A DNA stretch of 64,000 nucleotides from Eudorina sp. 2006-703-Eu-15. Lineage: Eukaryota; Chlorophyta; Chlorophyceae; Chlamydomonadales; Volvocaceae. The stretch is from NCBI GenBank assembly GCA_003117195.1, contig BDSI01000239.1, forward strand, positions 1-64,000. The letters are read 5' to 3'. The notes beneath the pieces are model-generated. The model was not told where the DNA came from and did no database searches. It saw only the letters and a program-made list of their open reading frames with translations. A program made the translations under genes and the position numbers. Shown here one piece after another: positions 12,701-24,140 of the stretch; the first letter of the stretch is position 1; the number at the start of each line of letters is the position of its first letter.

Positions 12701-15700
12701 GACGTCCGGCCAAAGCTCCTGCGCCACTTGTCTAACCACAGCGCCAACCAGCCGACGTTGTGGCGGACGTTGCGGCCGACGTGCGCCATGACCCGTGGTC
12801 TCACGTGATGAACAGCTGTTGCTCCTGCGGGGGCGAGGTGGCGGGCGGCGGGAGGGAGGTGCCACCGGCGTCACGGGGCGCAGCACAGAGGAAGCAGGAG
12901 CAGGGGTACGAAACCCGCGTACGGCACCTTGCCCTTGGTCGTCCAAAAGGATTCGCACGCACCATGTAAAATAATCTGCTGACCCAACGCGGCCGTGACT
13001 ACCGGCGGTGCGCTCGCCAATCCAAAGAGAGAGGCCCCCCGCAGCAGCAGCATGGCGCACGGCAACGTTGTTGCAGTACACGTCCCTTCCCGTATGCCCC
13101 ACGCCCCCGAGGGTCCCAACGGCCCCCTCTGACATCAGACCTCGATCCCCGCGCCCCCCCACACAGCGCGGCCGATCTCCAGGGATGCTGGCAGACCCCA
13201 ATCGCCCCCACAGCACCTGCCCACATGCCCCAGGTCCCCCACAGGTCCCGCCGCCCCCGTCCGACGGCCCACCTCGAACGCCGCCGCCCCTCGTGCGCGG
13301 TGATCTCCGTGCGTCCGAAGCATTCGATGCCATCCCTCCCTATCCCAGACCCCAATCGCCCCACACCCGGAACACCCACCTTTGGGGAAGCCGCGGCGGC
13401 GGCGGCGGTGACGGGTACGGCCATGGGGGACGTCCGGCCAAAGCTCCTGCGCCACTTGTCTAACCACAGCGCCAACCAGCCATCCAGGTGCTCCAGGGCT
13501 GCAGCCGTGGTGATGGCCGCCCACGTCGCGGTTGGCCAGTCCAGCCTCCCACGGGGAAGGTGCGCCGGCCGCCTGCCAGCGAGCCCTGCGCTCGCCAGCG
13601 AGCGGCCCAGGGGCCGCCACCGCCTGCTGCGCCGCCTGCTGCGCCGCCGCCGCCACGAGCCGCTGCGCGACGCGCCGGATGCTGTCCGCGAGCCCTGTGC
13701 CGCCGACGACGTTCCTGAGACCTGCGCATCGATCCAGCGGCAGGGCGGGGGGAGGCGGGCCGGGGCCTTTGGATGTTAGATCCGGAGGGCAGGACTGGGG
13801 ACTGGAGAGAGCCCCCCGCAGCAGCAGCATGGCGCACGGCAACGTTGTTGCAGTACACGTCCCTTCCCGTATGCCCCACGCCCCCGAGGGTCCCAACGGC
13901 CCCCTCTGACATCAGACCTCGATCCCCGCGCCCCCCCACACAGCGCGGCCGATCTCCAGGGATGCTGGCAGACCCCAATCGCCCCCACAGCACCTGCCCA
14001 CATGCCCCAGGTCCCCCACAGGTCCCGCCGCCCCCGTCCGACGGCCCACCTCGAACGCCGCCGCCCCTCGTGCGCGGTGATCTCCGTGCGTCCGAAGCAT
14101 TCGATGCCATCCCTCCCTATCCCAGACCCCAATCGCCCCCACACCCGGAACACCCACCTTTGGGGAAGCCGCGGCGGCGGCGGCGTTGACGGGTACGGCC
14201 ATGGGGACGTCCGGCCAAAGCTCCTGCGCCACTTGTCTAACCACAGCGCCAACCAGCCGACGTTGTGGCGGACGTTGCGGCCGACGTGCGCCATGACCCG
14301 TGGTCTCACGTGATGAACAGCTGTTGCTCCTGCGGGGGCGAGGTGGCGGGCGGCGGGAGGGGAGGTGCCACCGGCGTCACGGGGCGCAGCACAGAGGAAG
14401 CAGGAGCAGGGGTACGAAACCCGCGTACGGCACCTTGCCCTTGGTCGTCCAAAAGGATTCGCACGCACCATGTAAAATAATCTGCTGACCCAACGCGGCC
14501 GTGACTACCCGGCGGTGCGCTCGCCAATCCAAAGAGAGAGGCCCCCCGCAGCAGCAGCATGGCGCACGGCAACGTTGTTGCAGTACACGTCCCTTCCCGT
14601 ATGCCCCACGCCCCCCGAGGGTCCCAACGGCCCCCTCTGACATCAGACCTCGATCCCCGCGCCCCCCCACACAGCGCGGCCGATCTCCAGGGATGCTGGC
14701 AGACCCCAATCGCCCCACAGCACCTGCCCACATGCCCCAGGTCCCCCACAGGTCCCGCCGCCCCCGTCCGACGGCCCACCTCGAACGCCGCCGCCCCTCG
14801 TGCGCGGTGATCTCCGTGCGTCCGAAGCATTCGATGCCATCCCTCCCTATCCCAGACCCCAATCGCCCCCACACCCGGAACACCCACCTTTGGGGAAGCC
14901 GCGGCGGCGGCGGCGGTGACGGGTACGGCCATGGGGGACGTCCGGCCAAAGCTCCTGCGCCACTTGTCTAACCACAGCGCCAACCAGCCGACGTTGTGGC
15001 GGACGTTGCGGCCGACGTGCGCCATGACCCGTGGTCTCACGTGATGAACAGCTGTTGCTCCTGCGGGGGCGAGGTGGCGGGCGGCGGGAGGGGAGGTGCC
15101 ACCGGCGTCACGGGGCGCAGCACAGAGGAAGCAGGAGCAGGGGTACGAAACCCGCGTACGGCACCTTGCCCTTGGTCGTCCAAAAGGATTCGCACGCACC
15201 ATGTAAAATAATCTGCTGACCCAACGCGGCCGTGACTACCCGGCGGTGCGCTCGCCAATCCAAAGAGAGAGGCCCCCCGCAGCAGCAGCATGGCGCACGG
15301 CAACGTTGTTGCAGTACACGTCCCTTCCCGTATGCCCACACCCCCCGAGGGTCCCAACGGCCCCCTCTGACATCAGACCTCGATCCCGCGCCCCCCCACA
15401 CAGCGCGGCCGATCTCCAGGGATGCTGGCAGACCCCAATCGCCCCCACAGCACCTGCCCACATGCCCCAGGTCCCCCACAGGTCCCGCCGCCCCGTCCGA
15501 CGGCCCACCTCGAACGCCGCCGCCCCTCGTGCGCGGTGATCTCCGTGCGTCCGAAGCATTCGATGCCATCCCTCCCTATCCCAGACCCCAATCGCCCCCA
15601 CACCCGGAACACCCACCTTTGGGGAAGCCGCGGCGGCGGCGGCGGTGACGGGTACGGCCATGGGGGACGTCCGGCCAAAGCTCCTGCGCCACTTGTCTAA

Positions 15701-16148
15701 CCACAGCGCCAACCAGCCGACGTTGTGGCGGACGTTGCGGCCGACGTGCGCCATGACCCGTGGTCTCACGTGATGAACAGCTGTTGCTCCTGCGGGGGCG
15801 AGGTGGCGGGCGGCGGGAGGGGAGGTGCCACCGGCGTCACGGGGCGCAGCACAGAGGAAGCAGGAGCAGGGGTACGAAACCCGCGTACGGCACCTTGCCC
15901 TTGGTCGTCCAAAAGGATTCGCACGCACCATGTAAAATAATCTGCTGACCCAAAGCGGCCGTGACTACCCGGCGGTGCGCTCGCCAATCCAAAGAGAGAG
16001 GCCCCCCGCAGCAGCAGCATGGCGCACGGCAACGTTGTTGCAGTACACGTCCCTTCCCGTATGCCCCACACCCCCGAGGGTCCCAACGGCCCCCTCTGAC
16101 ATCAGACCTCGATCCCCGCGCCCCCCCACACAGCGCGGCCGATCTCCA

Positions 16149-16505
16149 TTGCAGCATGATATAAATGACAGGGGGGGCATGCCCCTCCAGGAAAACGATT
16201 GCCACGGCTGTTTTGCTCCCTAGCCACATATACTAGCCCCAACCTTCCCCTTACCATCCGCTACTGCCCCGAGACCGTGGGTTCACGTTAAAGCGCGCTG
16301 CAGTGAGTGCGACACACACAGCCCCGAGGTGCAGCATGCTTCCGGTGTCTAATGTACGTACCCCGAGCCCAACTCGGAGCAATCCTTACATCCGAAATCC
16401 CTAATTCAGTCATGTGTGCAATGTATGCTTCCACTAATGGGAAGGCGCATGCTCGACATCTCATTCCAGCACGGAACGGCCGGCATCGGGTGAATTTAAA
16501 ACCCT
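16149..16505 (+). repeat. Telomere-associated block, internal copy
   Basis: A block of about 353 bp interrupts a core right after GATCTCCA and ends GAATTTAAAACCCT, i.e. one partial telomeric unit. It then joins directly to the last part of module A (ATGTTAGATCCGG). It is nearly identical to 19667-20020. It contains a short palindrome around GGGGCATGCCCC. No gene is supported. Confidence 0.9.
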
Positions 16506-19500
16506 ATGTTAGATCCGGAGGGCAGGACTGGGGACTGGAGAGAGCCCCCCGCAGCAGCAGCATGGCGCACGGCAACGTTGTTGCAGTACACGTCCCTTCC
16601 CGTATGCCCCACGCCCCCCGAGGGTCCCAACGGCCCCCTCTGACATCAGACCTCGATCCCCGCGCCCCCCCACACAGCGCGGCCGATCTCCAGGGATGCT
16701 GGCAGACCCCAATCGCCCCCACAGCACCTGCCCACATGCCCCAGGTCCCCCACAGGTCCCGCCGCCCCCGTCCGACGGCCCACCTCGAACGCCGCCGCCC
16801 CTCGTGCGCGGTGATCGCCGTGCGTCCGAAGCATTCGATGCCATCCCTCCCTATCCCAGACCCCAATCACCCCCACACCCGGAACACCCACCTTTGGGGA
16901 AGCCGCGGCGGCGGCGGCGGTGACGGGTACGGCCATGGGGGACGTCCGGCCAAAGCTCCTGCGCCACTTGTCTAACCACAGCGCCAACCAGCCATCCAGG
17001 TGCTCCAGGGCTGCAGCCGTGGTGATGGCCGCCCACGTCGCGGTTGGCCAGTCCAGCCTCCCACGGGGAAGGTGCGCCGGCCGCCTGCCAGCGAGCCCTG
17101 CGCTCTCCAGCGAGCGGCCCAGGGGCCGCCACCGCCTGCTGCGCCGCCTGCTGCGCCGCCGCCGCCACGAGCCGCTGCGCGACGCACCGGATGCTGTCCG
17201 CGAGCCCTGCGCCGCCGCCGCCGTTCCTGAGACCTGCGCATCGATCCAGCGACAGGGCGGGGGGAGGCGGGCCGGGGCCTTTGGATGTTAGATCCGGAGG
17301 GCAGGACTGGGGACTGGAGAGAGCCCCCCGCAGCAGCAGCATGGCGCACGGCAACGTTGTTGCAGTACACGTCCCTTCCCGTATGCCCCACGCCCCCGAG
17401 GGTCCCAACGGCCCCCTCTGACATCAGACCTCGATCCCCGCGCCCCCCCACACAGCGCGGCCGATCTCCAGGGATGCTGGCAGACCCCAATCGCCCCCAC
17501 AGCACCTGCCCACATGCCCCAGGTCCCCCACAGGTCACGCCGCCCCCGTCCGACGGCCCACCTCGAACGCCGCCGCCCCTCGTGCGCGGTGATCGCCGTG
17601 CGTCCGAAGCATTCGATGCCATCCCTCCCTATCCCAGACCCCAATCGCCCCCACACCCGGAACACCCACCTTTGGGGAAGCCGCGGCGGCGGCGGCGGTG
17701 ACGGGTACGGCCATGGGGGACGTCCGGCCAAAGCTCCTGCGCCACTTGTCTAACCACAGCGCCAACCAGCCGACGTTGTGGCGGACGTTGCGGCCGACGT
17801 GCGCCATGACCCGTGGTCTCACGTGATGAACAGCTGTTGCTCCTGCGGGGGCGAGGTGGCGGGCGGCGGGAGGGGAGGTGCCACCGGCGTCATGGGGCGC
17901 AGGACAGAGGAAGCAGGAGCAGGGGTACGAAACCCGCGTACGGCACCTTGCCCTTGGTCGTCCAAAAGGATTCGCACGCACCATGTAAAATAATCTGCTG
18001 ACCCAACGCGGCCGTGACTACCCGGCGGTGCGCTCGCCAATCCAAAGAGAGAGGCCCCCCGCAGCAGCAGCATGGCGCACGGCAACGTTCGTGCAGTACA
18101 CGTCCCTTCCCGTATGCCCCACGCCCCCCGAGGGTCCCAACGGCCCCCTCTGACATCAGACCTCGATCCCCGCGCCCCCCCACACAGCGCGGCCGATCTC
18201 CAGGGATGCTGGCAGACCCCAATCGCCCCCACAGCACCTGCCCACATGCCCCAGGTCCCCCACAGGTCCCGCCGCCCCCGTCCGACGGCCCACCTCGAAC
18301 GCCGCCGCCCCTCGTGCGCGGTGATCGCCGTGCGTCCGAAGCATTCGATGCCATCCCTCCCTATCCCAGACCCCAATCGCCCCCACACCCGGAACACCCA
18401 CCTTTGGGGAAGCCGCGGCGGCGGCGGCGGTGACGGGTACGGCCATGGGGGACGTCCGGCCAAAGCTCCTGCGCCACTTGTCTAACCACAGCGCCAACCA
18501 GCCGACGTTGTGGCGGACGTTGCGGCCGACGTGCGCCATGACCCGTGGTCTCACGTGATGAACAGCTGTTGCTCCTGCGGGGGCGAGGTGGCGGGCGGCG
18601 GGAGGGGAGGTGTCGCCGGCGTCATGGGGCGCAGGACAGAGGAAGCAGGAGCAGGGGTACGAAACCCGCGTACGGCACCTTGCCCTTGGTCGTCCAAAAG
18701 GATTCGCACGCACCATGTAAAATAATCTGCTGACCCAACGCGGCCGTGACTACCCGGCGGTGCGCTCGCCAATCCAAAGAGAGAGGCCCCCCGCAGCAGC
18801 AGCATGGCGCACGGCAACGTTGTTGCAGTACACGTCCCTTCCCGTATGCCCCACGCCCCCCGAGGGTCCCAACGGCCCCCTCTGACATCAGACCTCGATC
18901 CCCGCGCCCCCCCACACAGCGCGGCCGATCTCCAGGGATGCTGGCAGACCCCAATCGCCCCCACAGCACCTGCCCACATGCCCCAGGTCCCCCACAGGTC
19001 CCGCCGCCCCCGTCCGACGGCCCACCTCGAACGCCGCCGCCCCTCGTGCGCGGTGATCGCCGTGCGTCCGAAGCATTCGATGCCATCCCTCCCTATCCCA
19101 GACCCCAATCGCCCCCACACCCGGAACACCCACCTTTGGGGAAGCCGCGGCGGCGGCGGCGGTGACGGGTACGGCCATGGGGGACGTCCGGCCAAAGCTC
19201 CTGCGCCACTTGTCTAACCACAGCGCCAACCAGCCGACGTTGTGGCGGACGTTGCGGCCGACGTGCGCCATGACCCGTGGTCTCACGTGATGAACAGCTG
19301 TTGCTCCTGCGGGGGCGAGGTGGCGGGCGGCGGGAGGGGAGGTGCCACCGGCGTCATGGGGCGCAGGACAGAGGAAGCAGGAGCAGGGGTACGAAACCCG
19401 CGTACGGCACCTTGCCCTTGGTCGTCCAAAAGGATTCGCACGCACCATGTAAAATAATCTGCTGACCCAACGCGGCCGTGACTACCCGGCGGTGCGCTCG

Positions 19501-19666
19501 CCAATCCAAAGAGAGAGGCCCCCCACAGCAGCAGCATGGCGCACGGCAACGTTGGTGCAGTACACGTCCCTTCCCGTATGCCCCACGCCCCCCGAGGGTC
19601 CCAACGGCCCCCTCTGACATCAGACCTCGATCCCCGCGCCCCCCCACACAGCGCGGCCGATCTCCA

Positions 19667-20020
19667 TTGCAGCATGATATAAATGACAGGGGGGGCATGC
19701 CCCTCCAGGAAAACGATTGCCACGGCTGTTTTGCTCCCTAGCCACATATACTAGCCCCAACCTTCCCCTTACCATCCGCTACTGCCCCCGAGACCGTGGG
19801 TTCACGTTAAAGCGCGCTGCAGTGAGTGCGACACACACAGCCCCGAGGTGCAGCATGCTTCCGGTGTCTAATGTACGTACCCCGAGCCCAACTCGGAGCA
19901 ATCCTTACATCCGAAATCCCTAATTCAGTCATGTGTGCAATGTATGCTTCCACTTATGGGAAGGCGCATGCTCGACATCTCATTCCAGCACGGAACGGCC
20001 GGCATCGGGTGAATTTAAAA
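19667..20020 (+). repeat. Telomere-associated block, telomere-proximal copy
   Basis: This second copy of the ~354-bp block again breaks a core after GATCTCCA, but here it runs straight into telomeric repeats. Its constant place between array and telomeric repeat resembles the spacer between subtelomeric repeats and telomere described in Chlamydomonas. The similarity is in layout; I did not compare sequence. Confidence 0.88.
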
Positions 20021-20053
20021 CCCTAAAACCCTAAACCCTAAACCCTAAACCCT
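20021..20053 (+). repeat. Telomeric repeat (CCCTAAA)n, short interstitial tract
   Basis: CCCTAAAA, three CCCTAAA units and a final CCCT. On the top strand the C-rich form marks the left end of a chromosome. The orientation therefore caps the segment to its right, not the array to its left. Confidence 0.95.
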
Positions 20054-20054
20054 G

Positions 20055-21420
20055 CACCGCCTGAAGAAACAGTCGAAGTACTTTTACCGACGTATCGGAG
20101 GTCCCAAAGCTGTCGGCAGACTTCCAGAAGAGAACGGCGATGACGTGGACGCCACTACGTCATCTTCTTCTTCATCTGCTTCTTCGCATCACAGCAGCGA
20201 TGCATCAACTGACGAAGAGGAATCCATGGAACCCAGTGAGGATCGCTCGGAGTCGCTGGAGGACGAACGTGATGTAACTCCGCCGCCAGCGTCGCCTCCA
20301 CGACCTCTATTCCGTCAACACACAGCCGCCGCCGCCGAAAATGCTGCGCACGTCCGCGGTGGCGGCGGCGACGGCAGAGACATCAGGAACGCCAGCGGCG
20401 GCCATCTCGACGGCGGCAGAAGTGGTGGTGGTGAAGGTCGCGACAACGTCGGCACAAGCCGTGGGAACAGCGACGGTGCTGGGGAGAGACCCGGCGACGT
20501 TGGTGTCAGAAGCAGAAGTGGCGACGGCGGTGCAAGGGGCACAGGAGGAGACAGTGGTGCCGGGGGCAGTGGAGACGCCCCTCTGCACCATCACGCTAGG
20601 ATCCCTTTGGGAGCCTTGCCCTCCAAACGTACGGTGTTCTCTTTCTACAGAACACTCGAGAGCCGTGCAAGTTCCTCACTGGAAGCGGATAAACGCGAGG
20701 GCCTACAGACTGCTTCCCTGCGCACCGCCATCCTGCTCATGCACCAACTCCTCCTGATGTTCCTGTCAGGGCTGTTCCTACCACCCCTGCGCATGTCATC
20801 CATCTGCACCCTCATGAAGATTGGATCGCGGAAGTGCAAGGAAAAGGGATGCACGGTCGACAACTGCCGTGGCAACAACCTTCAGGAGGAGCCGTACGAC
20901 CCTGCTGTGTCATCCAGAACGTACTTGGCCATGGAAATTCTACACCACAAGACCGCCGCGTCGCGGAAGGATGACTTCCGCCTTTCTCTGCCTTCGGAGC
21001 TATCAACGGTTATTTGTACATATCAGAAGTGGGCGAGGCCGGTCCTCCTGCTACAGGGTAACGTCGACACACAGGAAAAGTACCACGGCACGCCTTTCCT
21101 CCTCATCCAACGGAACGGCATCCCGTTTGCGGCCAACGACAGCCAGTTCGCCAATGAATGGAAGTTCATAGAGAAGACCTACGGTGCCCCTGGACTCCAT
21201 TCAGCCCCCAGAAATTCCGTCACATTCACGCCACAACTGCTTTTGGCGAACTTGTTCTGGAGATCGAACGACAGCGAAATTCTCGCTTGGTAGGGGATTC
21301 CTGGACTATGTGCAACTCACAGAATGCCTGGGATATCTCCTACATCCTCAACAAGAACGTCATGCTGGCCTACCAGGTCATTGACCGCCTGCGTGAATGG
21401 AGAAATCAAGAGAGGTCGGC
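20055..21420 (+). pseudogene. Crypton-like tyrosine recombinase, 5'-truncated and frameshifted
   Basis: The frame is open from the edge of the telomeric repeat (LKKQSKYFYRRIGG...) with no ATG there. After a Ser/Gly-rich region (about 20145-20580) comes a recombinase-like core: LFLPPLRMSS (Arg codon 20790), then LHHKTAAS (Lys codon 20949), a Trp-Ala-Arg-Pro stretch, and IQRNGIPFAANDSQFANEW. At the C5 run 21205-21209 the frame changes by one base. The new frame continues SPQKFRHIHATTAFGE (Arg codon 21218) and NAWDISYILNKN (candidate nucleophile Tyr codon 21341). This order of R, K, R-H and Y is that of tyrosine recombinases, and the HKTA and PPLR contexts recall Crypton-type elements. The usual H before x-x-R reads Gln here. 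The C-terminus merges into a minisatellite. Whether the frameshift is biological or a homopolymer error is open. Confidence 0.6.
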
Positions 21421-23160
21421 AGGCGGCGTCGGTGGGGGCGGCCGCGGCGGCGGCACCTTGCCAGCCCCTGGGCCGCTTGCTTCGGAGCAGATGCCGGGGG
21501 GCCGCGGCGGCGAGGATGGCATGGTGCTTGGGGGCAGAGGCGACGCCGGCGGCGGCGGCGGTGGGGCCGGCGGCAGGGAGTGCCGCCGTTCCGCAGCCTT
21601 GGAGGCTGCGGCCCTGGCGCCTATGGATGGCGGAATGGGTTGGCTGGATGGCGGCGCCGACTCGCAGCCAGAGCGCGCCGCCAGTACCCTCGCCGCCGCG
21701 TCCGCAGGCAGTGGCGGGGCGGCCGCGGCGGCGGCACCTTGCCAGCCCCTGGGCCGCTCGCTTCGGAGCGGATGTCGGGGGGCCGCGGCGGCGCGGTTGG
21801 CGTGGTGCTTGGGGGCAGAGGCGATGCCGCAGGCTTCGGCGGCGGCGGTGGTGGGGCCGGCGGCAGGGAGCGCCGCCGTTCCGCAGCCTTGGAGGCTGCA
21901 ACCCTGGCGCCTATGGATGGCGGAATGGGTTGGCTGGATGGCGGCGCCGACTCGCAGCCAGAGCGCGCCGCCAGGACCCTTGCCGCCGCGTCCGCAGGCA
22001 GTGGCGGGGGCGGCCGCGGCGGCGGCACCTTGCCAGCCCCTGGGCCGCTCACTTCGGAGCGGATGTCGGGGGGCCGCGGCGGCGAGGTTGGCGTGGTGCT
22101 TGGGGGCAGAGGCGACGCCGCAGGCTTTGGCGGCGGTGGCGGTGGGGCCGGCGGCAGGGAGTGCCACCGTTCCGCAGCCTTGGAGGCTGCGGCCCTGGCG
22201 CCTATGGATGGCGGAATGGGTTGGCTGGATGGCGGCGCCGACTCGCAGCCAGAGCGCGCCGCCAGTACCCTTGCCGCCGCGTCCGCAGGCAGCGGCGGCC
22301 GCGGCTGCGGCGGCGGCACCTTGCCAGCCCCTGGGCCGCTCACTTCGGAGCGGATGTCGGGGGGCCGCGGCGGCGAGGTTGGAGTGGTGCTTGGGGGCAG
22401 AGGCGACGCCACAGGCTTTGGCGGCGGCGGCGGTGGGGCCGGCGGCAGGGAGCGCCGCCGTTCCGCAGCCTTGGAGGCTGCGGCCCTGGCGCCTATGGAT
22501 GGCGGAATGGGCAGGCTGGATGGCGGCGCCGACTTGCAGCCAGAGCCCGCCGCCAGGACCCTTGCCGCCGCGTCCGCAGGCAGCAGCGGCCGCGGCCGCG
22601 GCGGCGGCACCTTGCCAGCCCCTGGGCCGCTCGCTTCGGAGCGGATGTCGGGGGGCCGCGGCGGCGAGGTTGGCGTGGTGCTTGGGGGCAGAAGCGACGC
22701 CGCAGGCTTCGGCGGCGGCGGCGGTGGGGCCGGCGGCAGGGAGCGCCGCCGTTCCGCAGCCTTGGAGGCTGCGGCCCTGGCGCCTATGGATGGCGGAATG
22801 GGTTGGCTGGATGGCGGCGCCGACTCGCAGCCAGAGCGCGCCGCCAGTACCCTTGCCGCCGCGTCCGCAGGCAGCGGCGGCCGCGGCCGCGGCGGCGGCA
22901 CCTTGCCAGCCCCTGGGCCGCTCGCTTCGGAGCAGATGCCGGGGGGCCGCGGCGGCGAGGATGGCATGGTGCTTGGGGCAGAGGCGACGCCGCAGGCTTC
23001 GGCGGCGGCGGCGGTGGGGCCGGCGGCAGGAAGCGCCAACGTTCTGCAGCCTTGGAGGCTGCGGCCCTGGTGCCTATGGATGGCGTAATGGGTTGGCTGG
23101 ATGGCGGCGCAGATTCCCAGCCAGAGCGCGCCGCCAGGACCCTTGCCGCCGCGTCCACCC
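21421..23160 (+). repeat. GC-rich minisatellite, ~290 bp x 6
   Basis: The landmark CGGCACCTTGCCAGCCC recurs near 21451, 21732, 22022, 22312, 22602 and 22896, so the period is about 281-294 bp. Each unit contains GCCTTGGAGGCTGC and GCGCCTATGGATGGCG. All three forward frames and at least one reverse frame stay open for more than 1.6 kb. Since the period is not a multiple of three, units are read in rotating frames; coding is doubtful. Confidence 0.9.
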
Positions 23161-23273
23161 CAAATGATGTGTGGGTTGTGGAGGGCACTGACGAGGAGGA
23201 CTCCCATGACGAGCCAGCATCGGAATATGAGTCTGCTGAGGATGAATGGGACTTCGAGGATGATTGGGTTTGA
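23151..23273 (+). CDS. Acidic C-terminal coding segment, possible last exon of the recombinase gene
   Basis: Right after the minisatellite the frame gives TPNDVWVVEGTDEED and then a Glu/Asp-rich tail ending DFEDDWV and TGA. Its composition is unlike the repeat and looks like a genuine acidic protein end. It lies in the same orientation as the recombinase. It could be its last exon, with the minisatellite inside an intron, or its fused tail; no junction could be fixed. Confidence 0.35.
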   Translation, partial: ASTPNDVWVVEGTDEEDSHDEPASEYESAEDEWDFEDDWV

Positions 23274-24140
23274 GACGAGGGACGGCGGCATTGGTGTCGG
23301 CGGCGATTTCCCGCCACGCCACGCCCCAACACTCCAGGGGGAGGGACGGCTGCATGTCTGGGGGTTGGTTGCACTAGGGTTCCTGCCACGGGTGACGGAC
23401 GGCAGCGTGGGACGGCAGCATTGGTGTCAGCGGCGATTTCCCGCCACCCCAGCCCCAACACTCCACGGGCGAGGGACAGCGGCGTGGGACGGTGGGGTTG
23501 GTGACGGCGGCTGTGTCGCGCCACGCCAAGCCCCAACACTCCAGGGGGGAGGGACAGCGGTGTGGGACGGCGGCATTGGTGTCGGCGGCGGTGTCCCGCC
23601 ACGCCACGCCCCAACACTCCACAGGTGTCGGACGGCGGCGTGGGACGGCGGCATTGGTGTCGGCGGCGATTTCCCGCCACCCCAGCCCCAACACTCCACG
23701 GGCGAGGGACAGCGGCGTGGGACGGTGGGGTTGGTGACGGTGGCTGTGTCACGCCACGCCACGCCCCAACACTCCAGCGGGGAGGGACAGCGGCGTGGGA
23801 CGGCGGCATTGGTGTCGGCGGCGGTGTCCCGCCACGCCACGCCCCAACACTCCACGGGCGAGGGACGGCGGCGTGGGACGGTGGGGTTGGTCACCGCGGC
23901 GGTGTCGCGCCACGCCACGCCCCAACAGTCCACGGGGGAGGATGGTTGCATGGCTGGGGGTTGGTTGCACTAGGGTTCCCGCCACGGGTGACGGACGGCG
24001 GCGTGGGACGGCGGCATTGGTGTCGGCGGCGACTCCCGACACCCCAGCCCCAACACTCCATGGGCAAGGGACAGCGGTATGGGACGGTGGGGTTGGTCAC
24101 CGCGGCGGTGTCGCGCCACGCCACGCCCAATCACTCCAGG
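23274..24140 (+). repeat. Minisatellite, ~77-80 bp units of two types
   Basis: About ten units alternate between a form with GGGACGGCGGCATTGGTGTC and one with GGGACGGTGGGGTTGGT, separated by CGCCACGCCCCAACACTCC. A longer insert containing GGTTGGTTGCACTAGGGTTC appears twice (about 23340-23400 and 23938-24000), so a ~600-bp higher-order unit is likely. No gene is supported. Confidence 0.85.

Larger units (their letters stand above)
6790..20020 (+). repeat. Subtelomere-like higher-order tandem array (core + module A or B)
   Basis: A ~440-bp core (from GAGAGAGGCCCC through the GCGGCGGCGG run to CGCCAACCAGCC) repeats about 18 times, starting near 7135, 7905, 8630, 9355, 10080, 10850, 11575, 12300, 13027, 13807, 14538, 15270, 15998 (cut short), 16545, 17323, 18053, 18783 and 19515 (cut short). 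Each core is followed by module A (~330 bp; starts near 6829, 7589, 10529, 13481, 16993; a fragment at 16506) or module B (~285 bp; starts near 8357, 9081, 9808, 11301, 12027, 12755, 14260, 14991, 15720, 17773, 18505, 19237). The order is A, A-BBB, A-BBB, A-BBB, A-BBB, so a ~2.95-kb higher-order unit exists. Long open frames occur on both strands but their frames shift between copies; I treat the array as non-coding. Confidence 0.93.

Noticed and set aside
6782..19750. Many long open frames on both strands (up to 736 codons) in the tandem array
   Set aside because: They follow from GC-rich repeats without stops, switch frame between copies at homopolymer differences and resemble no protein family.
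6790..20020. CRISPR array
   Set aside because: Repeats are hundreds of bases long without short unique spacers, and the DNA is eukaryotic with telomeric repeats and introns.
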